Source: CAG-390 sp045546615
GTDB taxonomy: Bacteria; Bacillota; Clostridia; Oscillospirales; CAG-272
Reading direction: 5' to 3'
DNA length: 33,306 nucleotides
Assembly: GCA_045546615.1 (NCBI GenBank)
Contig: JAZQDD010000011.1
Span: 1-33,306, forward strand
The position numbers and the translations under genes are program-made. The notes under the pieces were generated by a model that was not told where the DNA came from, made no database searches, and was given only the letters and a program-made list of their open reading frames with translations. This document shows positions 22,653 through 31,240 of the stretch, one piece after another (positions within the stretch are counted from its first letter, which is position 1; every line of letters starts with the position of its first letter).

Positions 22653-23918
22653 ATGGCATTTGAGAGAGATGAATTACTTGAAAGCGGTGTGAATATAAAG
22701 GTCGTCGGCGTAGGCGGCGGCGGAAACAACGCTGTAAACAGAATGATAACCACCAACATCCGCGGTGTTGAATTTATAGCTATCAATACCGATAGCATGG
22801 CTCTGCGCGTTTCTAATGCGCCCAACCAGATAGTGATCGGTGAAAAGATAACCAAGGGACACGGCGCGGGCGCAAACCCCGAGATCGGTCAGCGCGCAGC
22901 AGAGGAAAATGCCGATGAGATAAAGGCGGCTCTTGCAGGCGCAGATATGGTATTTATCGCAACAGGTATGGGCGGCGGAACAGGTACAGGTGCCGCTCCC
23001 GTAGTTGCCAGAATTGCTCACGAGATGGACATCCTTACCGTTGCAATCGTTACAAAGCCCTTCCTTTTCGAGGGACGCCGCCGTATGCTTCAGGCAGAAA
23101 AGGGAATTGAGGAGCTTAGCCAGTTCGTTGACTCTCTCGTTATTATTCCCAATGAAAGATTAAAGCAAGTTTCCGAAACAAGAATAACTCTTTATAACGC
23201 GTTTGAGATCGCCGACGACGTTCTCCGCCGCGGCGTACAGAGCATTTCCGAGCTTATCAACGTTCCCGGATTTATCAACCTCGACTTTGCGGACGTTACC
23301 TCGGTAATGCATGACGCAGGATACGCTCACATGGGCGTTGGCGGAGCTACAGGTAAGGATAAGGCTGAAATTGCCGCAAGAGCCGCTATCTCCAGCCCCC
23401 TGCTCGAGACATCTATCAAGGGTGCAACGGGTATCCTTGTCAACATCACTATGTCGCCTGACGTAGGTCTCGAGGATGCAGATCTCGCATCTACCATCAT
23501 CGCCGCCGAGGCGCATCCCGATGCAAACGTTATCTGGGGTGTTGCGTTCGATCCCAGCCTTGACGACGAGATGAAGATCACCATCATTGCTACCGGATTT
23601 GAGAGCAACAATTCATCCTCTGCTCCCGATCCTCGTGCGAAGGCTGCCAGAAATATCCCCATGCCTCCCGCGCGTAACACTGCGCCTGCTCCCGCACCTG
23701 CACCCGCGCCTGCTCCTGCACCCGCGCCTGCTCCTGCGGCTGAGGCACAGCCCGCACCTGCGCCCGCTCCCGCACCCGCACCTGCACCCGCGCCCGCTCC
23801 TGCTCCCGCCCGCCGCGTAGAGCAGTATGATGACGTAGAGGGTGACGGATTCGATGAGATCATGTCCATTCTCCGCAACAGAAAGAAGAGAGACGATTTC
23901 CGCGGCGGCAGAAGATAA
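22653..23918 (+). CDS. ftsZ: Cell-division GTPase FtsZ with a Pro-Ala linker
   Basis: A 421-residue tubulin homologue forming the division ring. The GTPase domain has VVGVGGGGNNAVNRM near residue 14, the tubulin signature GGGTGTG at 107-113, and the T7 loop NLDFADV near 209-215. Residues 344-386 are an almost pure alternating Ala-Pro linker, followed by an acidic stretch and the C-terminal peptide DEIMSILRNRKKR, a variant of the usual D-I-P-x-F-L-R-x-R tail that binds FtsA, SepF and others. I choose ATG 22653 after GGAGG; an upstream in-frame ATG at 22608 lies within the leader. With no ftsA nearby, SepF or another membrane tether must be encoded elsewhere. Confidence 0.96.
   Translation: MAFERDELLESGVNIKVVGVGGGGNNAVNRMITTNIRGVEFIAINTDSMALRVSNAPNQIVIGEKITKGHGAGANPEIGQRAAEENADEIKAALAGADMVFIATGMGGGTGTGAAPVVARIAHEMDILTVAIVTKPFLFEGRRRMLQAEKGIEELSQFVDSLVIIPNERLKQVSETRITLYNAFEIADDVLRRGVQSISELINVPGFINLDFADVTSVMHDAGYAHMGVGGATGKDKAEIAARAAISSPLLETSIKGATGILVNITMSPDVGLEDADLASTIIAAEAHPDANVIWGVAFDPSLDDEMKITIIATGFESNNSSSAPDPRAKAARNIPMPPARNTAPAPAPAPAPAPAPAPAPAAEAQPAPAPAPAPAPAPAPAPAPARRVEQYDDVEGDGFDEIMSILRNRKKRDDFRGGRR
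23682..23810 (+). repeat. Ala-Pro low-complexity repeat inside ftsZ
   Basis: About 130 bases of GC-rich tandem hexamer-like units (GCN-CCN) encode residues 344-386: nine Ala-Pro pairs, an AAEAQ interruption, then about ten more. Codons alternate among CCT, CCC, GCA, GCG and GCT with local repeats, so the tract is imperfect at DNA level but could still vary in length by slippage. Confidence 0.9.
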
Positions 23919-23924
23919 TAAAAT

Positions 23925-23966
23925 AAAGAAACAGCGCATTCCGCACGGAATGCGCTGTTTCTTTAA
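23925..23966. terminator. Bidirectional terminator between ftsZ and the ABC transporter operon
   Basis: AAAGAAACAGCGCATTCC pairs with GGAATGCGCTGTTTCTTT around a GCAC loop, an 18-base perfect stem. The minus-strand side runs into TTTATTTTATT, a good T-run; the plus side ends TTTCTTT. It closes two converging transcription units. The stop codon of the ABC ATPase gene lies within it. Confidence 0.92.
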
Positions 23967-24703
23967 AGTATACTGTCAAGGAATTGCTTGGTTCTCGGGT
24001 GTTTGGGGGATTCAAATATTTCCGAGGGCTTGCCTTGTTCAGCAATAATACCGTCGCACATAAAGATTACGCGGTCGGCAACCTCACGCGCAAAGCCCAT
24101 CTCGTGAGTTACCACGACCATCGTCATTCCCTCGGTAGCGAGCTGTTTCATAAGCTCAAGCACCTCGCCTACCATCTCAGGGTCAAGAGCCGAGGTAGGC
24201 TCGTCAAAAAGAATGACCTCCGGTTCCATGCACAGCGCACGGACGATGGCGATACGCTGCTTTTGACCGCCTGAAAGCTGGCTCGGATATGAGTCAGCGC
24301 GGTTGTCAAGACCTACGCGGCGAAGAAGCGACATTGCTTTTTCGTTAGCTTCTTCCTTGGATTTTTTAAGGAGCTTGATAGGGGCTAACGTGAGATTTTC
24401 GAGAATCGTTAAGTGGGGGAAAAGGTTAAAGTGCTGAAACACCATACCCATCTTCTGTCTGTGAAGATTGATGTTTACGTTTTTGGCGGCAATGTCGACA
24501 CCGCCGAAAATTATCTGTCCCGACGTTGGCAACTCAAGCAAATTAAGCGAACGAAGGTAAGTGGATTTTCCGCTTCCGGACGGGCCGATGATAACGACCA
24601 CCTCGCCGCGCTCGATTGAGAGATCGATTCCGTCAAGGGCTTTTATCTCACCGTTTTTATAGTGTTTCTTGAGGTTGATCGTCTCAATGATCTTATCGTT
24701 CAT
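23963..24703 (-). CDS. Polar amino-acid ABC transporter, ATP-binding protein
   Basis: A 246-residue ATPase of the GlnQ/HisP/ArtP type that powers import. Walker A GPSGSGKSTYLRSLN (near residue 35), Q-loop VFQHFNLFPHLTILEN (near residue 88), signature LSGGQKQRIAIVRAL (near residue 137), Walker B PEVILFDEPTSALDPEMV (near residue 158) and the switch histidine in VVVTHEMGFAREVADRVIFM (near residue 193) are all present. I start at ATG 24703 (MNDKIIET): AGGAG lies 11 bases upstream, and the alternative ATG at 24724 is inside the permease gene. It overlaps the permease by 11 bases and is the third gene of the operon. Confidence 0.94.
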   Translation of the reverse strand: MNDKIIETINLKKHYKNGEIKALDGIDLSIERGEVVVIIGPSGSGKSTYLRSLNLLELPTSGQIIFGGVDIAAKNVNINLHRQKMGMVFQHFNLFPHLTILENLTLAPIKLLKKSKEEANEKAMSLLRRVGLDNRADSYPSQLSGGQKQRIAIVRALCMEPEVILFDEPTSALDPEMVGEVLELMKQLATEGMTMVVVTHEMGFAREVADRVIFMCDGIIAEQGKPSEIFESPKHPRTKQFLDSIL

Positions 24704-25424
24704 TTTTGCGCAATCTCCTTTCAAGAATTTTCACAAGACGTGTGAGGATAACTACTACCACCAGATAAATAAGCGCTACCGCTATCAGCGGCATAAATGC
24801 AGAGAAGGTACGTCCGCGTATCAGCTCTCCTGCCTTTGTAAGATCCATGATTCCCACGTATCCCGCGACGGACGTTTCCTTGAGTAGAACGATAAACTCA
24901 TTGCAGAGGGTGGGGAGAACGGATTTGATCACCTGCGGCGTTATTATGTAGAGCATGGTCTGGAAGTAATTGAAGCCAAGAGAACGTCCCGCCTCAAACT
25001 GTCCGTTGTCTATGGACATAATGCCGCCGCGGAATATTTCCGCGACATACGCGCCTGAATTGATACCAAAAGCAAAAACGGCAACAGCGATACCGTTACG
25101 GGATGAGGCGAATATGATAAAGTAGAAGATCAAAAGCTGAACAACTACGGGAGTGCCGCGTATGATAGTAAGATATACGTTTGAGATGAAATTCAGTATT
25201 GAAAGTACGATATAGCCAACACCGCCGTTTTTCTTGTAGACCTCGCGGTTTTTATCGTACGTGGAACGGACAATGGCGATGATTACGCCGATCGCAACGC
25301 CAAGCAAGAGTGCGAAAAAGGTAATTATCAACGTGTTTTTAAGTCCGTCAACAAGCCATTTCCATTTAGCTCCGTCCAAAAAGTTTAATATAAACTCATC
25401 CTTTAATTCTTCAAAAAAGTTCAA
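24693..25424 (-). CDS. Polar amino-acid ABC transporter, permease
   Basis: A 243-residue permease of the HisM/GlnP/ArtQ family with five or so membrane helices. The N-terminal helix GLKNTLIITFFALLLGVAIG (near residue 27) is preceded by a charged stretch; the EAA loop EAGRSLGFNYFQTMLYIITP (near residue 143) contacts the ATPase; TIIRGTPVVVQLLIFYFIIF (near residue 87) is typical of the family. The start is TTG (25422-25424) with GAGGA about nine bases upstream. As only one permease gene is present, it should form a homodimer. Confidence 0.93.
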   Translation of the reverse strand: MNFFEELKDEFILNFLDGAKWKWLVDGLKNTLIITFFALLLGVAIGVIIAIVRSTYDKNREVYKKNGGVGYIVLSILNFISNVYLTIIRGTPVVVQLLIFYFIIFASSRNGIAVAVFAFGINSGAYVAEIFRGGIMSIDNGQFEAGRSLGFNYFQTMLYIITPQVIKSVLPTLCNEFIVLLKETSVAGYVGIMDLTKAGELIRGRTFSAFMPLIAVALIYLVVVVILTRLVKILERRLRKNER

Positions 25425-25441
25425 AATTTTTTCCTCGTAAT

Positions 25442-25465
25442 AGGCGGCGCAATTGTGCGCCGCCT
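25442..25465 (-). other. Intercistronic stem-loop between binding protein and permease genes
   Basis: A ten-base perfect inverted repeat, AGGCGGCGCA and TGCGCCGCCT, with an ATTG loop. On the minus strand no T-run follows, so it is not a full terminator. Such hairpins commonly protect the 3' end of the binding-protein message and raise its yield over the permease (established for binding-protein operons); inference here. Confidence 0.7.
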
Positions 25466-25481
25466 GAATTTGTTTTTATTA

Positions 25482-26321
25482 TTAGTTACCGCTGGGGATG
25501 TACTTGTTGATGATGTTAGCGATGGTGCCGTCAGCCTTAAGCTCGTCAAGAGCCTTGTTGATCTTATCGAGAAGCTCGGTGTTTTCTTTGGCTACGCAGA
25601 TAGCGTAATCCTCAACAGCGTACTCGTTATCGTCCGCGAGAATGTGAATGCCCTCGTTAGCGGCTACAAAGGATTTTGCGGGTTCGTTGTCAATGATGAC
25701 CATGTCAACGTTACTGTTCTTAAGGGCGGCTACAGCTTCAGCGCCTGTCTTGAAGCGGACTACACGGTCGGTGGTGGTGGAGCCGTCCTCAGCAAGGTCG
25801 TTGAAGCCCCACTTTTTAATAGCGTCGGAAGAGTAGATGTCGCCGGTGGTGTCCTGCTGAACGCCAACCTTGACGTTGGGGTTCTTGAGTGCGGTAGGAT
25901 CGCCGTTTTCGTCAAATACGAAAATATCGTCGAGAGAAGCGATGGTGGAGCCATCCTTAACGATAATGACCTGAATTCCGGTAGCGTAAGTGTTGGAGAA
26001 GTTTACGCTTTGCTTACGCTCCTCGGTAACGGTCATACCCGCCATACCGATGTCGTACTTACCGGTGGAAACACCGCCGATAATGGAGCCGAACTCAACG
26101 TCAGCGATCTGAAGCTCCATGCCGAGCTTCTTTGCGATCTCGGTAGCGATCTCAACGTCGATACCTGCAAAATTGTCGCCGTCTTTGTACTCATAGGGAG
26201 GGAAAGCGGCGTTAGTAGCCATGTAAAGAACGTTGTCGTCCTTGTCGGAGCAAGAAGCAAAAGCAAAGCATAGTGAGAAGATCATTATTGTCGCGAGAAT
26301 AAGCGATGTGATTTTTTTCAT
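25482..26321 (-). CDS. Polar amino-acid ABC transporter, substrate-binding lipoprotein
   Basis: A 279-residue family 3 extracellular binding protein. A signal peptide with lipobox FASC places the lipidated cysteine at residue 24, so the protein is tethered outside the membrane. Mature regions: MATNAAFPPYEYKDGDNFAG (near residue 34) and IDVEIATEIAKKLGMELQ, AGMTVTEERKQSVNFSNTY (near residue 94), VGVQQDTTGDIYSSD (near residue 151) and a C-terminal LDKINKALDELKADGTIANI, all typical of the SBP_bac_3 fold. Ligand is not set by sequence; the ArgR-like site in the promoter suggests arginine or a related basic amino acid, otherwise cystine or glutamine are possible. GGAGG precedes the ATG. Confidence 0.92.
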   Translation of the reverse strand: MKKITSLILATIMIFSLCFAFASCSDKDDNVLYMATNAAFPPYEYKDGDNFAGIDVEIATEIAKKLGMELQIADVEFGSIIGGVSTGKYDIGMAGMTVTEERKQSVNFSNTYATGIQVIIVKDGSTIASLDDIFVFDENGDPTALKNPNVKVGVQQDTTGDIYSSDAIKKWGFNDLAEDGSTTTDRVVRFKTGAEAVAALKNSNVDMVIIDNEPAKSFVAANEGIHILADDNEYAVEDYAICVAKENTELLDKINKALDELKADGTIANIINKYIPSGN

Positions 26322-26352
26322 GATAAACCTCCATAATAAAATAGATAATATT

Positions 26353-26381
26353 ATTATACTGTATAGTTATACAATTGTCAA
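26353..26381 (-). promoter_or_regulatory. Consensus promoter of the amino-acid transporter operon
   Basis: On the minus strand: TTGACA (plus-strand 26376-26381), a 17-base spacer and TATAAT (26353-26358). The -35 overlaps the stop codon of uvrA (26378-26380), so the two units have no spare sequence between them. Confidence 0.9.
26360..26373. promoter_or_regulatory. ArgR-box-like palindrome between -35 and -10
   Basis: On the minus strand TGTATAACTATACA, perfect six-base half-sites TGTATA/TATACA around two bases. It matches the core TG-N-AT-N4-AT-N-CA of ARG boxes bound by ArgR/AhrC. It fills most of the spacer, an ideal place for repression. No argR gene is in the window. Confidence 0.5.
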
Positions 26382-29236
26382 GACCTGGGGGAAGAATTAT
26401 TTGACAAATATGGTTTAAGATATTTTCCCGTATAGGATCTCTCGCACTCGGAAACCTCTTCGGGCGTTCCCGTTGCAATTACCGTGCCGCCACCGTCGCC
26501 GCCTTCAGGGCCGAGGTCGATGATGTAGTCGGCAGTTTTTATGACCTCAAGATTGTGTTCGATAACGAGTACGGTGTTGCCAGCATCAACGAGTCGCGAA
26601 AGCACAGTAAGGAGGCGCGCAACGTCATCCGTGTGCAGTCCCGTTGTCGGCTCGTCAAGGATATAGAAGGTCTTTCCGGTACTTCTGCGGGCAAGCTCCG
26701 TGGCGAGCTTCACGCGCTGTGCCTCACCGCCCGAAATAGTTGTGGATGACTGTCCTATCTTGATGTAGCCAAGTCCCACGTCGCAGAGTGTTTGCAGATA
26801 TTTGCGTATCTTGGGAATGCTGTCAAAGAAGGTAAGCCCTTCCTCGGCAGTCATCTCAAGTACCTCGTAAATGTTTTTGCCCTTATATTTGACCTCGAGC
26901 GTGTCGCGGTTGTATTTATGTCCCTTGCAAACGTCGCAGGTTACGTAAACGTCGGGCAAAAAGTGCATTTCTATCTTCTTTACGCCGTCGCCGCCGCACG
27001 CCTCGCAACGTCCGCCGCGCACGTTGAAGGAAAATCTTCCTGCGCCGTAGCCGCGCGTCACGGCATCCTGTGTTTTGGCGAAGAGAGAACGTATTTCATT
27101 AAAGAGTCCCGTGTACGTAGCGGGGTTTGAACGCGGTGTGCGTCCTATGGGGCTTTGGTCGATGTCGATTACCTTGTCAAGATGCTCAATACCCTCTATT
27201 GACGTATGCTTGCCGGCCTTGCGGCGTGCGCCGTTGAGCTTTGTTGATAATATCGGATTGATAACGCCGTTGACAAGCGATGATTTTCCCGAGCCGGAAA
27301 CGCCCGTTACGCAAACAAAACATCCAAGCGGGATATCAACGTCAACGGAGCGCAGATTATTTACGCTCGCGCCCCTGACGTGCAGGAAATTTCCGTTTCC
27401 GCTTCTGCGTGCATCGGGCAAAGGTATGCTCTTTCGCCCCGACAGATACGCACCCGTCAGCGAGGATCTGTTTTTTGCAACCTCGGCAGGTGTGCCTGCG
27501 GCAACGACGTTACCGCCGTGTATTCCCGCACCGGGGCCTATATCAACGAGATAGTCGGCGGAGCGCATCATGTCCTCGTCATGTTCAACGACGATAACGG
27601 TGTTTCCGAGGTCACGCAGTTTTTTGAGAGTTGCGATAAGGCGGTCGTTGTCGCGCTGATGCAGACCGATACTCGGCTCATCAAGGACGTAAAGTACGCC
27701 GACGAGCGCCGAGCCTATCTGCGTGGCAAGGCGTATACGCTGTGCCTCGCCGCCCGAAAGCGTACCCGCGCGGCGCGATAGCGTCAGATATTCAAGACCG
27801 ACGCTGACAAGGAATCCGAGACGCGCGCGTATCTCTTTTATTATCTCTTCAGCGATAGCCGCCTCCGTTTTATTCATTTCAAGGGCAGTAGTCGTTACCA
27901 ATTCGAGGGCGTTCCCGATGGAGAGGTCACAAAACTCGTCTATGGCAAGTCCGCCGACAGTCACCGCAAGGGACATGGGATTCAGCCTTCTGCCGCCGCA
28001 TTTGTGGCAGGGAACTTCTTCTACGAATTCCTCGTAGTATTCCTCCGCGCCGCCGTACTGCATACGCTGCTCGATGATGGGGATAACGCCCTCAAATTTA
28101 GCAAGTCTGCGGTGTCCTTCCTTGCCGAAATAGCGCGTAACGTCGTATTTTTCCTCCCCCGAGCCGTAAAGCAGTACGTTCATCTGCTTTTTGGTAAGCT
28201 CGCAAAGGGGTGTGTCCATGGTAAAACCAAATTTTTCCGCAACGGCGGCAAAAAGCGGGCCGTTCCAGCTTTCTTCCTCAAGCGACTTAAAACCGTTTAC
28301 CGCTATTGCACCCTGCGATAGTGAAAGAGAGAGGTCGGGAATGACTTTTTCAACCGAGATACGGCGGCTCATTCCGAGTCCCGCGCATTCGCCGCACGCG
28401 CCTGCGGGGTTATTGAACGAAAACATACGCGGTTCAAGCTCGCCAAAGGAAATTCCGTGTTCCTCGCAGGCGTAGGACTGCGAGAATTCAAGCTCGCGTG
28501 CATCCTCGCCCTCCTCGCGCGGAACGGTAACTATGAGCAATCTGCCTTCTGCAAGGGACAGGGCGGTCTCTACGGAATCCGAAAGGCGGGAGCGTATTCC
28601 GTCACGGATAACAAGTCTGTCTACCACTACCTCGATGCTGTGGCGCAGGTTCTTGTCGAGCTTTATATCCTCGTCAAGATCGTACATGCTTCCGTCAATA
28701 CGCACGCGGGCGTATCCCGATTTTTTTGCATCGGAAAAGACTTTTTCGTGCATACCCTTTTTTGCCCGAACAACGGGGGCAAGCACCATGAAACGCTCAC
28801 TGTCGGGCAGGGCAAGTATTTTGTCAATTATCTGGTCAACGCTCTGGCGGCGTATCTCCTTGCCGCAAACAGGGCAGTGGGGAATGCCTATCCTCGCGTA
28901 TAGAAGCCGCAGATAGTCGTATATCTCCGTGACCGTTCCTACGGTGGAGCGTGGGTTTTTTGAGGTCGTTTTTTGGTCTATGGATATAGCGGGGGAGAGC
29001 CCTTCGATGGAGTCAAGGTCGGGCTTGTCAAGCTGACCGAGAAACTGTCGCGCGTACGATGAGAGCGACTCTACGAAGCGTCTGTGTCCCTCGGCGTATA
29101 TGGTGTCGAACGCAAGGGATGATTTTCCCGAGCCCGACAGCCCCGTGAATACTACGAGCTTGTCGCGTGGGATGGTGAGATTTACGTTTTTCAGATTGTG
29201 GACGCGAGCGCCCGTTATTTTGATTTGTTTTGACAT
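26378..29236 (-). CDS. uvrA: UvrABC excinuclease, subunit A
   Basis: A 952-residue ABC-type ATPase that detects bulky DNA lesions with UvrB. First Walker A GLSGSGKSSLAFDTIYAEG near residue 32; zinc-binding segments HCPVCGK near residue 120 and CEEHG/ACGECAGLG in the region before SRRISVEK; first signature LSGGEAQRIRLATQIGS; second Walker A TGVSGSGKSSLVNGVINP near residue 642; second zinc finger CEACGGDG/TCDVCKGHKYN; second signature ISGGEAQRVKLATEL and Walker B FYILDEPTTGLHTDD. The length is usual for UvrA. AAGGAA precedes the ATG, nine bases after the uvrB stop. Its stop codon lies inside the promoter of the downstream transporter operon, and no terminator hairpin separates them. Confidence 0.97.
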   Translation of the reverse strand: MSKQIKITGARVHNLKNVNLTIPRDKLVVFTGLSGSGKSSLAFDTIYAEGHRRFVESLSSYARQFLGQLDKPDLDSIEGLSPAISIDQKTTSKNPRSTVGTVTEIYDYLRLLYARIGIPHCPVCGKEIRRQSVDQIIDKILALPDSERFMVLAPVVRAKKGMHEKVFSDAKKSGYARVRIDGSMYDLDEDIKLDKNLRHSIEVVVDRLVIRDGIRSRLSDSVETALSLAEGRLLIVTVPREEGEDARELEFSQSYACEEHGISFGELEPRMFSFNNPAGACGECAGLGMSRRISVEKVIPDLSLSLSQGAIAVNGFKSLEEESWNGPLFAAVAEKFGFTMDTPLCELTKKQMNVLLYGSGEEKYDVTRYFGKEGHRRLAKFEGVIPIIEQRMQYGGAEEYYEEFVEEVPCHKCGGRRLNPMSLAVTVGGLAIDEFCDLSIGNALELVTTTALEMNKTEAAIAEEIIKEIRARLGFLVSVGLEYLTLSRRAGTLSGGEAQRIRLATQIGSALVGVLYVLDEPSIGLHQRDNDRLIATLKKLRDLGNTVIVVEHDEDMMRSADYLVDIGPGAGIHGGNVVAAGTPAEVAKNRSSLTGAYLSGRKSIPLPDARRSGNGNFLHVRGASVNNLRSVDVDIPLGCFVCVTGVSGSGKSSLVNGVINPILSTKLNGARRKAGKHTSIEGIEHLDKVIDIDQSPIGRTPRSNPATYTGLFNEIRSLFAKTQDAVTRGYGAGRFSFNVRGGRCEACGGDGVKKIEMHFLPDVYVTCDVCKGHKYNRDTLEVKYKGKNIYEVLEMTAEEGLTFFDSIPKIRKYLQTLCDVGLGYIKIGQSSTTISGGEAQRVKLATELARRSTGKTFYILDEPTTGLHTDDVARLLTVLSRLVDAGNTVLVIEHNLEVIKTADYIIDLGPEGGDGGGTVIATGTPEEVSECERSYTGKYLKPYLSNNSSPRS

Positions 29237-29245
29237 TTTTATTCC

Positions 29246-31240
29246 TTATTTTTTCTTTGCGCCCTCGTCGCGCAATATCTTTATGCGGTCACGCAGGTAA
29301 GCCGCAAGCTCAAAGTCGAGCCGTTTTGCCGCTTCCTTCATTTCGCGCGTCATATTTTCTATGAGCTTATCACGCTCTGCGCGGGATATCTTTTTCGTGT
29401 TTTGCGTTTCCTTCTTTTTTGTGTCCGCCGCTTCGTCGCTCGGCAGTCCGATGTCGATGAGGTCGCGTATTCCCTTTTTGATGGTTTTGGGAACAATGCC
29501 GTGTTTTTGGTTATATTCCTGCTGTATCTTACGGCGTCGCTCCGTTTCGGCAATGGCACGGCGCATTGAGCCTGTAATGCTGTCTGCGTACATAATTACC
29601 TTACCGTTTGCATTTCTCGCGGCACGTCCAATAGTCTGTATCAGCGAACGCTCCGCGCGCAAAAATCCTTCCTTGTCGGCATCAAGAATTGCCACCAGAG
29701 ATACCTCGGGTATGTCAAGTCCCTCGCGGAGCAGGTTGATTCCTACAAGCACGTCAAAAACGCCAAGCCGAAGGTCGCGTATTATCTGCGTTCTTTCAAG
29801 CGTATCGATGTTGAAGTGGATATACCTTACCTTTACGCCGTTGTCGGCAAGATAATCCGTCAGGTCCTCTGCCATTTTTCGTGTCAGCGTGGTGACCAGC
29901 ACGCGCTCACCTATCTCGGCTCGGCGGCGTATCTCAAGTAGCAGGTCGTCCACCTGACCTTCGATCGGGCGCACCTCTACCTCGGGGTCAACAAGTCCCG
30001 TGGGGCGGATTATCTGCTCTGTCACAAGCTCGCAATGCTCCGCCTCGTAATCTCCGGGCGTTGCGCTGACGAAAACGGCTTGATTTATTTTTGATTCGAA
30101 TTCCTCAAAATAAAGCGGACGGTTATCGTACGCACTAGGCAGACGAAAGCCGAAATCTACAAGATTGCGCTTGCGTGCCGTGTCACCGCCGCTCATTCCT
30201 CGAACTTGGGGAAGTGTAACGTGCGACTCGTCAACAAAAAGCAGGAAATCTTTGGGGAAATAATCGAGCAGAGTGTAAGGCGTTGAGCCTGCGGGGCGTC
30301 CAGAAAGCACGCGTGAGTAGTTCTCTACACCCGAACAAAATCCTATCTCACGAAGCATTTCAAGGTCGTATTTCGTGCGTTCGGTGATTCGCTGTGCCTC
30401 AAGAAATTTGTTTTGCGAGGTGAAAAATTCCGCCCTTTCTTCCATTTCGCGCTCGATCTCGCGCAGGGCAATTTCTTTTTTATCATCGGACACGGCGTAG
30501 TGCGTGGCGGGATAGATGGCGGCGTACGAAAGGCGGCGCAAAAGCTCGCCCGTTACGGTGTTTATCTCGGATATTCGGTCTACCGAGTCTCCGAAAAACT
30601 CCACACGGAGCGCACGGTCGCCGCTTGAAGCGGGAATTACCTCAACCGTGTCGCCGCGCACACGGAAGCTGTCGCGTTCTGGTGACATATCGTTGCGCGT
30701 GTAGCTGATCGCCGCAAGACGGCGCAAAAATTCGTTGCGTTCAAGCTCCATCCCCGGACGGACTGCCAAAACGAGACGGCTGTATTCCTCGGGGTCACCG
30801 AGTGAGTAGATGCAGGAAACGCTGGCAACGATGATGACGTCGCGGCGCTCAAACAGCGCCGACGTCGCGCTGTGGCGCAGACGGTCTATCTCGTCGTTTA
30901 CCATAGCGTCCTTTTCGATATACATATCCTTTCCCGGAATATAAGCCTCGGGTTGATAGTAATCGTAGTAGGATACAAAATACTCAACCGCGTTTTCGGG
31001 GAAGAATTCGCGAAATTCGGAGCATAGCTGTGCCGCCAGAGTCTTGTTGTGCGCAAGAATGAGCGTCGGGCGGTTCATACGGGCAATAACGTTTGCCATG
31101 GTAAACGTCTTTCCCGAGCCTGTAACACCGAGGAGCGTTTGCATACGCTCGCCTGCGTTAAGTCCCGCTACTATTTTTTCTATCGCCTCGGGCTGATCGC
31201 CCGTCGGCGCAAATTCAGAAACTAATTTAAAGCTTTCCAT
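29246..31240 (-). CDS. uvrB: UvrABC excinuclease, subunit B
   Basis: A 664-residue helicase-fold protein that verifies lesions and hands DNA to UvrC. N-terminal Walker A GVTGSGKTFTMANV (residues 38-51), the beta-hairpin sequence YYDYYQPEAYIPGKD near residue 92, DESHVTLPQVRGM, TRKMAEDLTDYLADNGVKVR, GINLLREGLDIPEVSLVAILD (near residue 500) and QTIGRAARNANGKVIMYAD are all present. The C-terminal UVR coiled coil (DFELAAYLRDRIKILRDE) contacts UvrC. The ATG shares one base with the stop of the upstream pyrophosphatase-like gene. uvrC is not in the window. Confidence 0.97.
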   Translation of the reverse strand: MESFKLVSEFAPTGDQPEAIEKIVAGLNAGERMQTLLGVTGSGKTFTMANVIARMNRPTLILAHNKTLAAQLCSEFREFFPENAVEYFVSYYDYYQPEAYIPGKDMYIEKDAMVNDEIDRLRHSATSALFERRDVIIVASVSCIYSLGDPEEYSRLVLAVRPGMELERNEFLRRLAAISYTRNDMSPERDSFRVRGDTVEVIPASSGDRALRVEFFGDSVDRISEINTVTGELLRRLSYAAIYPATHYAVSDDKKEIALREIEREMEERAEFFTSQNKFLEAQRITERTKYDLEMLREIGFCSGVENYSRVLSGRPAGSTPYTLLDYFPKDFLLFVDESHVTLPQVRGMSGGDTARKRNLVDFGFRLPSAYDNRPLYFEEFESKINQAVFVSATPGDYEAEHCELVTEQIIRPTGLVDPEVEVRPIEGQVDDLLLEIRRRAEIGERVLVTTLTRKMAEDLTDYLADNGVKVRYIHFNIDTLERTQIIRDLRLGVFDVLVGINLLREGLDIPEVSLVAILDADKEGFLRAERSLIQTIGRAARNANGKVIMYADSITGSMRRAIAETERRRKIQQEYNQKHGIVPKTIKKGIRDLIDIGLPSDEAADTKKKETQNTKKISRAERDKLIENMTREMKEAAKRLDFELAAYLRDRIKILRDEGAKKK

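Noticed and set aside
23327..23878. A minus-strand open frame with a long Gly-Ala repeat
   Set aside because: It is the antisense reading of the Ala-Pro linker of ftsZ; the alternation is a by-product of the GCN-CCN repeat.
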